DNA of 64,000 nucleotides from Blepharisma japonicum (GCA_949751835.1 CATKHK010000023.1:186001-250000); one strand, 5' to 3'; shown: positions 1-11,908, numbered from the stretch's first letter. Notes: generated by a model not told the origin, from the sequence alone. Numbers and translations are program-made.

Positions 1-1
1 T

Positions 2-178
2 GGGGCACGGGAATCTAGCTTGTTTGCGTATTTTTGCGCAAAACTTCATGCTGGTCTTGATGTCAAATGCATATTTAAAGTTTATAATTGTCATTTGAAC
101 TTAAAAAGCAAGCAGTTATTTAAAGGGGAAAGCAAAAATAATCAGTTTTTGAAATTTGACTCTATAGATGGATGTTAA
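2..178 (+). CDS. 3' end of an unidentified protein gene (partial)
   Basis: A reading frame is open from the left edge to a TAA at 176-178, giving about 58 residues that begin GARESSLFAYFCAKL and end FDSIDGC. The start lies outside the window. The base composition is less AT-rich than nearby spacers and the codons look like those of the neighbouring genes, so I read it as the true C-terminus of a plus-strand gene. I do not recognise the family. It converges on the ubiquitin protease, leaving a gap of only 37 bp between the two stop codons, which is typical of this window. Confidence 0.6.
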   Translation, partial: GARESSLFAYFCAKLHAGLDVKCIFKVYNCHLNLKSKQLFKGESKNNQFLKFDSIDGC

Positions 179-215
179 TGTCTATATTAATGGATATTGT
201 CATAATAAAATTTAT

Positions 216-2288
216 TTAGAGACTAAATAATCTACTTATGAGTTCTTCAGTATCTCCATCTAGGCTACCTAATTGGCGCCCTTCAACATTATCTGAGTAG
301 ATATCTCCGTTGAATCTAACGATCGCAACATCAGAACCATAAGCTTCAGTTAAAATAAGCCAAATATCTTCACTGACATCGACATAATCTTCTCCAGACC
401 TCAGCCCATCTTTCATGCTGCCATTTTCATAGAAAAAATATTGATTATTCTTTATTTGTCCAGGAGGTTTTGGATCTTCAATTGCAGATCTCTTAAATAA
501 AAATGATTCCCAGGATTTTATCCAAGATTTTGGTATGAAGAATCTTGGAAATTCACTTGGTCCATCTTTGACTCTCTTATATAGACCTTTTTCAAAATCA
601 ATTCTTTCTTCAAGCCTCCTTTTGGTTTCCAAGCATTGTTCGCATGGATTATTTGCGATAATTGGCTCACCTTTATAGCCGACATCATCTCTTATTTGTT
701 CCCATTGTCAATGACTGATTGGCATTAAATCGTTTTCTTGCACTTCTACACTTAAAAATGAATGACTACAATAATATTTATTGAAGTTTATTGGACCTGG
801 GTTCGAAAGAGAATAATACCTATAAACCCATTCTTTTGGAATATAAATATCAGAACCATTTGAAAAAATTTTAGGACGCTTCACAGGAAACTTTGTATAT
901 ATAGCAACAAAGGTTTGCGCCTCTCTTACTTTTTCATCACTACATTCTTTTACGTATTTATCGTCGCACTCATATCATTTTCATCCATGATCAAAATCTC
1001 TGAAATAGGCAAGATAATGCCCTTTGAATATCCTAGCGATATCGCCATCATGCTTAATTACGCAAGATAAATTATAAATAGGACTGCCACCTTCTGAAAA
1101 CTCGTCAAGTTTTAGTGTAAATGGAGTGATCACATCCGTTGTAATTTTTGATCCTCCTAAGCGGGAATAATTACGCCTTTTCAAATTAATCACCAAAATA
1201 TCTGGAAACTTTTTAATTTTATATTGCTGAGTGCATGGAGCTTTTGTTCCACATTCTTCACAAAAACGTAAGTTATCTGGATCTATCAAATCTTGAGGGC
1301 TGCAGAGTAATTGTAAACAGTCATATAGATTAACTACTTGTCCACTAAATATAACTTACCTGCTTATTTTTTTCCAAAATGAACCTTTTTTTGATATATA
1401 GTAAGCTCTATCTTGATCTTCTAATAAAGCCTCTGATCTTTGTGCGAAACTTGCAATTTCTTTCTTATCCTGAGGTATTGCTAGTGAAATTTCACCAAAC
1501 TCTTCTTCGTTTTTATTGACAGCTCCGCAGTTGTGGCACCTCAATTCATTTATCATTGTTCCTTTAATAGATTCAGAGATAATTGATGCTTTATCAATTT
1601 TCCCTCTAAGGTAGGTATCTAAATTATCAAAAAAGAGCCGAAAGAATTCTTGAACGTCTTGTTGGTCTCTCTCAGCATACTCAGGGTTGAGGGCAGGTAT
1701 TAATTTAACGAATTTATCAGGAGAAATCACGATATGCCCACTCCAGATAAGTTTAAGAATTTCTCTAAACTGATAAATTAGAGTATTGGATTGGGACTCA
1801 TCAAGTATTTGATTCAAAACTGGATCTTTTCGGAGATAAGTTTGGATTGGTAACATTCTAGCAATGCATTGGAGAGCTGTGCTCACAAAGCAAGTGTTTC
1901 CCAAGTTTTTCATCCCAGTGAACCTTTTATTTCTCTCTTTAATATTATGATAGCCAAGTGACTCCGCAATTACTTTAAACATTCTGCTCAAGGTTATTTT
2001 ATTGACTTGGTATTTTTTGCATTCAAAGCAATAAGAAGTGAGGGTACTTATATTGAAGAATAGGTTGTGCCCAGGCTCTCTTGCATGCCTTTCTATGTCT
2101 TTTGAGCATGCTTCAACATGGCAAGTCAAACTAGGTGAAGTGTATAAGCATCTCCAGATATCAGGAGCTCCAGCCCCACAGTTATTAATTTTGCACTCCA
2201 ATCTATCTAGAGCATCTGCTGCATCTGATTTGCCTTGATTTAAGTATTGAATTCTTTCATCTACTGCACTAAGATGAGGGCAGCTCAT
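216..2288 (-). CDS. Ubiquitin-specific protease (USP/UBP family) with N-terminal zinc finger
   Basis: A cysteine protease of the USP class, which removes ubiquitin from proteins. There are 685 residues after removal of one 15-nt intron (1345-1359). Residues 1-95 hold a Cys/His-rich region like a ZnF-UBP ubiquitin-tail binding domain. The catalytic Cys box is at about 126-142 (NLGNTCF, Cys133). A CHNCG and CEECG pair belongs to the USP zinc ribbon, and the His box GHYLAYF places the catalytic His near 419, followed by W-K-W-YECDD. Several tryptophans here are TGA codons. The C-terminal ~170 residues, with FFIPKSWIKSWESF, resemble a DUSP-like region. The domain order is like USP20/USP33. I am confident of the class but not of a specific orthologue. 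Confidence 0.9.
1345..1359 (-). other. 15-nt intron in the ubiquitin protease gene
   Basis: On the minus strand it reads GTAAGTTATATTTAG. Removing it joins the protease core in one frame. If retained, it adds an in-frame TAA straight after the junction. Confidence 0.9.
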
Positions 2289-2399
2289 TTTATTATTCCT
2301 ATAAATCTATAATTTAATGCATAAATCTTCAAAAATTAATGTTGGAATTTATAAGAAAAAATTTAATGATAAGCGTTTCCTTGATTAATTTTGTCTGAA

Positions 2400-3077
2400 T
2401 TAGCAGTTTTTGAAATTAAAGCCTCCACATGCTATGACCAAAATAAAAAATAAAACAATCTACATAAATCTTACCATAAAAATTGCAAAGATCAATAATG
2501 TCAATTTTGTATTTTTCCACCAAAAGTGCCTTTTTACTCTAACAGCTTCTCTTTTAAATTCAAATGATGATTCAGTCATTAATTGTGTTTTATTAACAAG
2601 CATTTCTATTTTTTCTTCTCTCGCTATAACTTTATCAATATTTTCTATCATAATATCTTTCGTTTTTTCAATATTTTCTCTTGCCGTTCTTAACTTGTCT
2701 GCATTTTTGTCAGTGTTGTAATAAATCATTTTCTTTTTAATAACATCGGAAAAATCTTTATTCAAGCTGAAAGCTATTGCATTTTTAGCTCTTTCACCAT
2801 ACCTTTCCATAAAAATATCTTTAATATCATATAAGAACACATATGCAGTCCCTTTTGAGAAAGCAGACTCTGCAAGGCATAAAAAGGTAAAGCCATCACT
2901 GTTTACACAATGAAAGATATATTTATCTTCATAGGAATAAGAAATTGTTGGAGTTGTTATTTTTTTACTCAAAAGCTTGAGGGCTAGTTGTTGGAAGTTT
3001 CCACTTGCTGATGAGTATTCAACCAAAGGTGTTGGAGAGTTAATAGAACTGATTAGGGTATAAAGTATGGCAGCCAT
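2400..3077 (-). CDS. Longin-type R-SNARE (VAMP7/VAMP71-like)
   Basis: A membrane-fusion SNARE that would sit on endosomal, lysosomal or secretory vesicles. Of 220 residues, about 1-115 form a longin domain (MAAILYTLISS start). Residues ~125-185 are the SNARE helix, with the zero-layer Arg in KVIAREEKIEML. A Trp-rich juxtamembrane segment (KRHFWWKNTK) and one C-terminal transmembrane helix follow. The last exon after a 15-nt intron (2460-2474) supplies the end of the anchor and a short ACGGFNFKNC tail. Without splicing, the frame would stop inside the membrane anchor, which supports the intron. VAMP7 proteins are usually about 220 residues, so the length fits. Confidence 0.92.
2460..2474 (-). 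other. 15-nt intron in the VAMP7-like gene
   Basis: It reads GTAAGATTTATGTAG on the minus strand, in phase 0, and its final TAG is an in-frame stop if it is retained. Confidence 0.88.
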
Positions 3078-3285
3078 ATTTATAATATGTTAGCCCTTGA
3101 TTCATGATTTGATTTTAATAATTTAAATTAGGAACAAATTTCATTTTAAAAGCTCAAAAATAAGATTGCGTAAATTGTTAGGCTATATAAAATCTCTAAA
3201 AAGAACTATTTTAAGTAATCGCACTGAGGTAAAGAATAGGTATATATAAAATTATAGAATTCGATATTACAATTGCTAATTAAAA

Positions 3286-4248
3286 TTACATATTTGTAGG
3301 TTTCCAATTTAGCGTAACCCCTTTCTTTTCATCTCCTAATGTTGAAATCATAGTTCCTGTCCCTACCTGTTTTCCATGCTTCCAATTTCCTACAAACTTA
3401 TTTCCATTTGGCCATTCCAAAACTCCTTCGCCGTGCCTTTTATCTTTTTTATAATACCCCTTAAAAATTTTCCCATCTTTTCATCTGAATTCTCCATAAC
3501 CCTCCATTTTGTTATTTTTTCACAGCCCATTATAGCTTCTTCCATCAAATCAATGATATTCGCCTTTTCCATGAATATTATTATTCATAAATTGGCCTTC
3601 ATATGTACTCCCATCTCCCCAAATGAATTTTCCAAGTCCATGCTTTTTCCCATATTCATATTGGCCTTCATAAGAAGATCCATCAGGTCATTTCTCAGAT
3701 CCTCGCCCATGCTGCTTATCTTCTAGTCAGTCTCCATCATATCGTGAACCATCTGCATGGATATATAATCCTTTGCCACTTGCTTTATCATTAAACCAAT
3801 CTCCTTCGTAAACATCTCCATCATTATGAATCAGTCTCCCACGGCCATTTGCTTTATCGTCCTTTCAAAATCCTTCATACTTTGATCCATTTTTCCAAAT
3901 ATTGACTCCACGTCCTTCTCTCAGATTTGTTTTTATATTCCATTCCCCTATATAAATTTGTTGATTCGGGAATTTATATACAGGCTTTTTTACTGTGTTC
4001 GGAATAACAATATTTCCATAATCAAAAGCGCCTAAAAGTTTTTCAATTCTGACAGAATTTTTAACGAAAAATTCAGGTTGGATAGATAAAATGTTTTTTC
4101 TTGTAGAATACCCACGCCATAATGCTTGAATTTTTATGACTCCAGGAAGCGCTTTTCGAGTGCTACGATGCTTATATACAGATTCTATTTCTCCATGGCT
4201 TTCACTTTGAGAAAAATCGCTCATGCAGGCTGAACAAACTCCTCCCAT
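3286..4248 (-). CDS. MORN-repeat protein with IQ motif and lipidated N-terminus
   Basis: 320 residues. It begins MGGVCSAC, a classic myristoylation (Gly2) plus palmitoylation (Cys5, Cys8) signal, so it is likely bound to the plasma or alveolar membrane. At about 38-52 there is an IQ motif ([14 protein letters not shown]) that could bind calmodulin. From about residue 92 to the C-terminus run MORN repeats of the YEGxWxxxxxxGxG kind, roughly nine units, many with TGA-encoded Trp (for example [15 protein letters not shown]). MORN arrays bind membranes and scaffold cortical or ciliary structures in protists. The partner proteins are unknown. The stop is TAA at 3286-3288. Confidence 0.85.
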
Positions 4249-4356
4249 ATTTAATCTTCATTAGAAATAAAGTAGTTAAACGCTGAAAAAAATAGATAAA
4301 AAATTCAGTCTTCTTAATGAGTTGTTTTTAACAAAATAAGATTTTATAATACTACA

Positions 4357-6042
4357 TTAGACTTCAGGCACGCTTGCATATTCATCTGTGATTAATAGTT
4401 TTTCGCCTGAAAAAATTTGCCTTCTTTTTAGTCGTAAAAAGTTTGGCGGAGGTCCAGTTCTTAGCTTATGCTTTTCTCTCTTTTTCTTTTCAGCAGTTTT
4501 TACCATTCGCTTTGGTGGAGAGGAATTTATTGGAGAAGGTGCTGTACTTGGATGAGGACGAGGAATGCTAGTAGCTACTCTTGGCACAGATTGCTCTTTT
4601 TGGTAAAAGCTTAAAGATGATTTATGAAACTTGGTCCCAAGTAGAAGATTATTTTTTAAGCAGCTATATGAGGTTCTATAAGGGGATGTATCTCTTTTGA
4701 CTAATCTTTGTGATTCTGATCTTTTATGGATTCCAAGAGTTGGCAATTCAGGGTTAAGGATCGCTTCTTCTATTTCTTTTAATTCTTCAATTCGATTTTG
4801 GGTTCTTATCAAATCCTGTGATCTCTTACTCTTTAAAAAAGCTCATGTGTCTGGATAAGGAATTCTTGCTTTGAAATCATCTTTTGTAATAGTGTAAACT
4901 TCTACAACCCCACTATTACATTTGCAGGAAAATAGTCTTTTTTCAGCTCCATCAATAATTTCATCAGCCCCAACGATTTCGTTTTCCCCTTTTATGACGA
5001 CCTGCAGTGACTTTTTCTTTGACAAAATGGTTTTATGGAATCTTGCTTGGTCTGGCAAATTTTCAATATTTTTTTTGGTAAGTCTTACTTCTCCACTTTT
5101 TATGAAATAGACAAAATTAACTGGATCACCTTCTTTATATAAATATTGTTTGTTTTTCACTACTGTAAACTCAAAATAATAGCTGAATTTAATTAGTGCA
5201 ATTTTTGTTCAAGAAGAAAACATTGGTATTGACTGGAAAAATTTTATTTTTTGGTTCATTCTTTTTTCAGTAACAACCCCTAAGATTTTCTTGAAATCAC
5301 TCTTATTTAATACAGCCAAAAATGATCTTTCAAGTGCCTGAACAGAAGCAGCTCTTGGCCTGTCACTTATTAGTGCTAGTTCCCCAAAAGAGTCTCCTTC
5401 ATACAAAATGCTGACTTCTTGCAGCTGCTCCACTTCAATTTCGACTTTATCATTAGTTTCTTTCAGTTTCGTAATACTATCTATTACAAACTTTTCTTGT
5501 AAAAATTTTTCTTGAAATAGTTTTGTCAGGTTTTTTTCTTCATTTTGAACTAAGTCGCTGATTTCAGCTTTTTCTTCATGAACCCTCGGCCTAATTTTAT
5601 TAAACATAAAATTGTCAATAGCATTTTGCACTTTTTTGTCATTTGTTTTTGAATATTCTATCCCTTCATCTTTATGTGACCCTGATTTGTATCCTACGTT
5701 ATACCCGAAAAAATTTTGGAACTTGTCTAACAATTCTCTTTTGACCTTAAGTCTCTTTTTAGTAGGGACTTGTACAGAAACAGACCCTTTGAGCAAGATG
5801 AAAAACTCTTCACCTTTGCTTCCAAAGTCCACAATATAGTCGAATCCTTGAAATTCTCTTAACACCATGGCTTGGCATGATGCTCTGTGGACTTCATTTG
5901 ATTTCTGCTCTTCAGTTATTTTACGGAAGAATTCACAATCTTTTGTGACGCCGACAAGTTTGTCGATATCAGCTTCAGTCCTAAATCTAGGAGCTATCTG
6001 AAGAATATTCAGCGCAGTCTTTATATCATATCTAATGTCCAT
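4357..6042 (-). CDS. Cyclic nucleotide-binding domain protein (PKA-R/CNBD-like)
   Basis: 561 residues with two cyclic-nucleotide-binding domains. The first spans about 55-260 and carries an insertion of roughly 100 charged residues. Its phosphate-binding cassette is intact (GDSFGELALISDRPRAAS, near 215-235). The second begins near 290 (YKEGDPVNFVYFIKSGEVRL) and lacks a clear cassette. The tail (~400-561) is basic and Pro/Ser-rich. There is no PKA inhibitor site or dimerisation helix that I can see, so it is more likely a ciliate CNBD sensor or scaffold than a true PKA regulatory subunit. TGA is read as Trp at two joins (S-S-W-T and T-W-A-F). Its ATG lies only 11 bp after the stop of the upstream gene. 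Confidence 0.85.
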
Positions 6043-6053
6043 AATAAATTTAT

Positions 6054-7793
6054 TTAATCAAACATGCAATTAAGGTTTTTCTTTTCTCTGTATATTTGTC
6101 TTGTGTGTTTACAGTATTTTATTACTTCACCTTCATTGTTAAATATGTAAGCAGCTTCGTCTCCTACAAAGCTTGGCATGGTGCTGCAGACTCCAAGCTT
6201 CTTTTCAGCGCTATCTACTTCAAACTTTTCTGTTTCAAAGTTGACGAAAAACAATTTGACATTAAATCTTGTATTTTCGCTTTTTCCGCCAAATATAAGG
6301 AAAATATTGTCTTCAATGTGTAAAATTCCTGCACCAAAGAGCCTGCATGGCATTCTTATTTCATATAACTTTCAGCTGGACCCGTCAAACAATTCAATTG
6401 TGTCAAGATCTTCTAGCCCGCTCGTCCCACCAAATACATAAATTTTTTCTTGGTAAACGCATGATGCAGGGTAACTTCGCTCTTGGCGAAGAACTGGAAG
6501 ATTTTCTCACTGAAGGCTTTGATAATCTAATGCTTCACAATTTTTAATAGGCCGGCTTGAATTTCTACCTCCAATTAAATAGACTTTATTTTCGAAGTAA
6601 ATTGATGTGTGGCATTGGTGGCCTTGTGGCATATCAGTTTCAAACCAATGCAAGTCGCCTTGAAAGAAGCAAATCCACGCTCTTCGTAATGCTAACTGTC
6701 CTCCACTTATCATTAGTCCATTTGGAATTGTGCATAGAGAAGTGCCTTCACTGAGTTTTTCAACGAAATTTATTTCTCCAAATTCGCTTGTTTTGGTGTT
6801 GTAAGAAGCTACTTTGTCTCTTCTTTGATTAAATCCATACACTCTATCACCTTCAATATTTGGGGTTTGCGCTAGGACTTTTACATAATTGCTTTCTGGG
6901 CTAATAACATGCTCCATTGACTGTATCAATGAAACTACATGCCGTTTATATCCAAGTGCTTTTAAAGATCTCACAATTTCATAGCAGCTTGAAGCCTCAT
7001 TATTTGTTTGGCTCCCAGTCAGCTGTATTCCGAGCAAATTCCAGTTTTCATCAAATAGAGGACTTCCTGCAAGCCCACATTTTTCAAGTGTTTGGTATAC
7101 ATATCTGCCTCCTAAGCTTTCTTTTAATTCAACCCATTTTACAGATACAAAAATATCACTGTCATGAGGAGGTCCAAGAGTAATTGCAACAGCCCCACTT
7201 GTAATATGTCTTTCTCCATCAATATCATGCTCTTGTACTTCAACTAAAGGATATGTAGATTTAAAAGCAAAAAACGATAATGGGTCACTTATAATAAAAA
7301 ATTCTTCAGGATCAGCAAATAAAGGTAAATTAGAGTCTTCGAAATAAATCAAAGCACGGGCCGCTTCTTCATGAGATGAAAGTATTTTTGATGTAGTCAT
7401 TCCAAATCTGAGGTTGATTAAAATTCCAATTCCTCGGCATTCTCCATCAACATGGATACTAAAAAGGGAACGCAGCTTTTGTCAGCCTAAACAGAGATTG
7501 ATGGATTCTTCTGAAATAACCCGAGAAACTTGGCTTGAAGGAGCTTGAGTAGTTTTTATTTCGAGTCGAAGAGCTCCTTCTGTTTGGCTATAAGCGTCTT
7601 GTAAAGACTCTGTTGTCGTTAATGTAATTGTGTCATGATCTCTGTCTTGGTAGGTGATTGACATAGAATTGGCTTGGAGAAGAGAAGGGATTGTTGCTCT
7701 GATGCTTGAAAGTAGTTGATCGTAAGTATTTGGACAACCTCCTAAACTGTAAACTGAATCTTGGTAAAAGAGCTTAACTCTTGTAGTGAACAT
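6054..7793 (-). CDS. PB1 domain + inactive trypsin-like domain + kelch repeats
   Basis: 579 residues in one frame. Residues 1-85 look like a PB1 interaction domain (VKLFYQDSVYSLGGC... ITYQDRDHDTITLTT). Residues ~105-255 have the shape of a trypsin-like fold (GIGILINLRFG; GLAGSPLFDENWNLLGIQ). The catalytic Ser position of GxSGxP is Ala242, and the residue aligned with the catalytic His appears to be Lys, so it should be inactive. From ~290 onward kelch-type blades appear (VYLIGGRNSS, IYVFGGTSG, IFLIFGGKSEN). Two TGA codons are read as Trp. The architecture suggests an adaptor rather than an enzyme. I do not know a named family with this order. Confidence 0.75.
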
Positions 7794-8086
7794 TATCCCC
7801 CCTTTTAAGAAATCTTATAAATTAATTTTTATTCAATCATTATATAACTTTTCTTTTTAGATACAGGTATTATTTTCCTTTGCCGGTGAATATGAAGCTC
7901 CTTTCTTTCAATAAATACAACTTTTATACCTACTTTGAAATAGATTAAAAATGCTGTAATATTTGTAAGTGAAATGGAAAAATCAATTATAGAAATTTAA
8001 AAATTCTTTTAAAATTTGCATTTAATTCAATTACTTATCAATAGCATACTAATTGTAAAATATTTTATGTCACAACTTCTTCAAGA

Positions 8087-8596
8087 TTAGTCTAAACTTC
8101 TTCTTTGACTTCTTTGGTTTATAATAAGTTTTTGCATGTCTAATGGATCCAAAGTATCTGATTGGCCGAGGCCATTAAAAGAGCCCATCTTTTTCAAAGA
8201 TGGGAGATGAAATTGGTCAGGGAATACAAAGCCTAATTGCATCCTTCTTCCTATTATGACTTTTTTTCTGATATCAATCGGATTTCGTTTAAATTTAAAT
8301 ATATTTTTCAAATGGCTTAACTTCGATGTTTTGTATCTATCAGTATTAATTTCTATAGGCCTTGAGCCTAATACTAATTTAGCCTTCATTCTTATTTCAT
8401 TTTCTTTATGATACAAATCTTCTCAATTTTCAGCTTGGTTCATAATTATGCTTTTATTTCATGACCTTTTTGATTTATGCTTAGACGATTGCTTATTTTT
8501 GGGTGTAAAATCTGGAGTCTTTAATCTTTCTGGAGGTGGCTCACATATATCTAGCACAGCATTTATAAACTTTTCTCTCTTGGAAAAATTATTCAT
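8087..8596 (-). CDS. Small basic protein, unknown
   Basis: 169 residues if translation starts at the ATG at 8594-8596 (MNNFSKREKF). Two TGA codons are read as Trp (KRSWNKS, AENWEDL). The protein is basic, rich in Lys/Arg/Ser and probably largely disordered, with short hydrophobic patches (QLGFVFPDQFHLPSL). No domain is recognised. It lies 64 bp from the stop codon of the DYRK gene on the same strand. Confidence 0.6.
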
Positions 8597-8660
8597 TTTA
8601 TTACGGACATTTTTAAACAATACTATCTTTTTTCTTCAATTTATTTACAATTACGATGAA

Positions 8661-10274
8661 TTAAACGATATAGGATGGGTAATAAGGTACGTTATAGCGA
8701 GAAGACAGTGATTGCTGCTTGAAATGTTTCCCAGGCTGCCCTATTCTTAGTCGCTTTATTCTATGCACCTTTGGCTTTGATTTGTCAATTCTAACTTCAG
8801 ATAAACTTGCCCTATGCATAATTTTCTTCGGTTCTATCAATCAAGGGTGGCTTAGAGCTTGAAATGCAGTCATTCTAAGAGTAGGGTCTCATTCAAGACA
8901 CTCTAATTACATTTTACTTTTAATGAAATCTATAAATAGCTCATCTGCTCCTTTCAAAACTGTTTCTAAGCTTATTGTTCCTGGCATTCGTACTTTACCT
9001 TTGTGATTTTTAACTAAAATTACTTCATTATTTTCATCAAAAAATAGCAGCCTCTTAGAGGCTAAATTTATTAGATGCTGAGGAGGCACATTAAGACACT
9101 CAATAAAGCATAACAGTTGATCTTGCTCACTATCTCCAGGGAATAAAGGGTTTCCTGTATAAAGTTCAACTAAAATGCATCCTAATGATCATATATCAAT
9201 CCCTTTAGAATATCCAAGCCCTAAAATAACTTCGGGAGCTCGATAATACCTACTCTGAATATAACTGTAGAGCCGTTGATGCTCAAAGCAAGCAGATCCA
9301 AAGTCAATGATTTTAATTAAAGTGTCATTTAAATTCCTTAACAATATATTTTCAGGTTTGAGATCGCAATGGATTATATGTAAACCATGAATAAGTTTTA
9401 ATGCAGCCAATAATTGATGAGCAAGATTTCGAATCACTCCAAGTGACATTCCTTTAAAGGAATTAATTTTTAGATAATGATAAAGGTTTATGCTGAGAAG
9501 CTCAAAAGTAATGCATAAATGATTCCTAAATAAAAAATATTCCCTTAAGTGCACAACTCCGCTGTCCCCAGAATCATTATCCCTTAATACTTTTAAAACT
9601 TGCACCTCAATATTTGCTTGGTTATGAAATTTTTGTTTATTTCTTATGATTTTCAAAGCAACTTCTTCTTTTTCTTTGTGATCATAAGCTTTGATAACCT
9701 GCCCGAATGACCCTTTTCCTAGAATTTGAATAATTTCATACCGATATGCTATATGATCTCCTTTGACCAAAATATAATCGCTTCTTTCATCATCAAACCC
9801 GAAATTATGCTGCGGATCTCTATCAGGTTTCAGTTTTTCTATTCCAAACCCAATATAAAACACTTTCGGGAAGCTTAAGATTTCACTTTGTTCTAGATCT
9901 GTAAGTTCGCTCCGAAAAAGCTGCAAAGTCATTCCGGCTGAAATAGGGAGACTCATTGAATTTCAAGACCCTTTTAAAACAGCTTGGGAAATGGAGCTTA
10001 TTGAAGCTTTCAATGATGGCATTATGTGAATAACTGATGAAGACCTATGATGATTAATTTTAGTATCATAAACTTGTGCTCCCTGCTTTGGGAATAATTG
10101 AGAGTCATTATAAGAGTCCGCTGAATTTTTAATTCGAGCTGTATTACTGGAAATTGCTTTTGAAGCAGTTTTAAGAGAGGCAAGCTTGAGAGGTGGTATT
10201 GGCCTTGTTGGGGTAAAATTTTTGGGCATGGACTCCTTAAAATATAGTCTTGCCTTTGATTTAGGATTTGACAT
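8661..10274 (-). CDS. DYRK-family protein kinase (DYRK2/Pom1-like)
   Basis: A dual-specificity Ser/Thr kinase of 532 residues, with one 15-nt intron (8903-8917). After a disordered N-terminus (1-160) comes the DYRK homology box (FGFDDERSDYILVKGDH). The kinase domain has the Gly loop GKGSFG, catalytic Lys about 208, HCDLKPEN about 303-310, and DFG about 324. The activation loop YSYIQSRYYRAPE carries the self-phosphorylated Tyr of the YxY motif near 338. The order and spacing match class II DYRKs. All four Trp codons are TGA (SWNS, DIWSLG, EWDP, HPWL). The intron joins FIK to KCLEWDP, a conserved DYRK segment. It is divergent to a CDPK across a 65-bp gap. Confidence 0.95.
8903..8917 (-). other. 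15-nt intron in the DYRK gene
   Basis: It reads GTAAAATGTAATTAG on the minus strand. Removing it restores the DYRK C-lobe. Retention gives an in-frame TAA. Confidence 0.92.
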
Positions 10275-10339
10275 TTAATAATAAAAATATATTCTTTTGA
10301 ATATTGATAAAATAAATAATTTCTTAATCCACAACTATT

Positions 10340-11755
10340 ATGGATTTTACCATTTCACAGAGAGACTTTGTGTTCGAACATGAAGGCCATCTGAGGGATT
10401 TTTATAAAATTGGCAATAAAATAGGTGAAGGAGCCTTCAGCAATGTCAGAAAAATTAAAAACCGAGAATCTCATGAAAAAAGAGCAGTAAAAACTGTTCA
10501 CAAAAAGAAAATCAAAAACGAGTCAGAAAGGGAAATGATTTATAATGAAGTAAATTTGCTATCAAAGCTGGACCATCCCAATATATTGAAAATCTATGAG
10601 TTTTATCATGACGATAAAAACTATTATATCATCACTGAATTTTGTTCTGGAGGCGAATTGTTTGAAAAGATTATTAAAGATGGAAATCTAAGTGAAGGAC
10701 TAGCAGCGAGCTATATGAGACAATTATTATCTGTACTCGTATACTTGCATGATAGACATATTGTTCATAGAGACATAAAACCTGAAAACCTTTTACTAAA
10801 TAGTTCAGGGCCTGATTCACATTTAAAGGTCATTGATTTCGGGACTGCACAATTATGCCGTCCAGGAGAAAAGCTTCACTCAAGGTTTGGAACTCCTTAT
10901 TATGTAGCTCCTGAAGTATTAAGAATGAGGTATGATGAAAAATGTGATATATGAAGTGCAGGAGTCAATATGTATATTTTACTATCTGGAATTCCTCCAT
11001 TTGGAGGCAGTTCAGACCATGAAATATTGCTTAAAGTGAAAAATGGTAGATACTCATTCCCATCTCCTCAATGGGATTCTATTTCATTTGAAGCAAAAGA
11101 TTTAATTGAAAAAATGCTAGAAATTGACCCAGACAGAAGAATTTCAGCCAGAGAAGCACTTGCACATCCATGACTATTAAACGCAGCTCGCTTTAATATT
11201 GACCAAAATGCAGCTAGAAACGCTTTGGGGAACTTAAAAAGTTTTAGAGCGGAACAAAAACTAAAAAAAGTCACATTAGCCTATATAGCTTCACAGCTGG
11301 CAACAAAATCAGAAAGAGAAGAAATGGTCGAGCTTTTTGAATCTTTAGACACTGATGAAAATGGCACATTGTCACGTGAAGAGTTAAGACATGGTTTTGA
11401 ATTGATTTTTGGGTCAGAATTCGAAGATATAGATGGAGAAATCAGCCGAATCATGGCTGAAGCAGACGTCAATAGGTCAGGAGAAATTGATTATAATGAA
11501 TTTATCACTGCTTGTTTAAATAGACAAAATCTTTTGTCACGAAAAAGACTAGAGACTGCTTTTAAAGCTTTTGACTTAGATGGCAGCGGAACTATATCTG
11601 CAGATGAGCTTAAAGAAATTTTGGGGAAATACCACAAGTATGATGACTCTTTTTGGCAAGATATGATAAGAGAAGCTGATATGAATGGAGACGGTGTCAT
11701 TGATTTGCCAGAGTTTGTAAAGATGATGCTCGATCAGAACTGCGTTAAATTATAA
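10340..11755 (+). CDS. Calcium-dependent protein kinase (CDPK)
   Basis: 471 residues. An N-terminal kinase domain (~22-285) has Gly loop GEGAFS, HRDIKPEN, DFGTAQL, GTPYYVAPEV and DI-W-SAGV with a TGA-encoded Trp. A junction/autoinhibitory segment (~300-325) follows. Four EF hands come next (loops DTDENGTLSREE, DVNRSGEIDYNE, DLDGSGTISADE, DMNGDGVIDLPE), all with good calcium ligands. This is the standard CDPK plan of ciliates, plants and apicomplexans. Calcium releases the pseudosubstrate and activates the kinase. It starts MDFTIS, so it lacks the N-myristoyl Gly of many CDPKs and is probably cytosolic. Confidence 0.96.
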
Positions 11756-11798
11756 ATAATATTAAATTTATATATAGAAAATCTATTTTAATGAATTA

Positions 11799-11908
11799 AT
11801 AATGATTTTATCAGAATTTCCAATTTAAATTCATTTTAATGTGAGCTTAAATTGGCAATAATATGGAGCAACGGATATACTTATCAGAATTTTCTGGCTA
11901 TAAATAAT
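11799..11908 (+). repeat. Direct repeat, copy 1 (downstream of the Cys-rich gene)
   Basis: About 110 bp similar to 12457-12573. The core at 11856-11893 matches the second copy at 36 of 38 positions (it begins CAATAATATGGAGCAACGG). It lies between the CDPK 3' end and the stop of the Cys-rich gene. The aligned position of the ATG is not a start codon here. Confidence 0.8.

Noticed and set aside
6096-7183. Plus-strand frames of 65-90 codons opposite the CNBD and kelch genes
   Set aside because: Shadows of the real minus-strand genes; they have no coherent composition.
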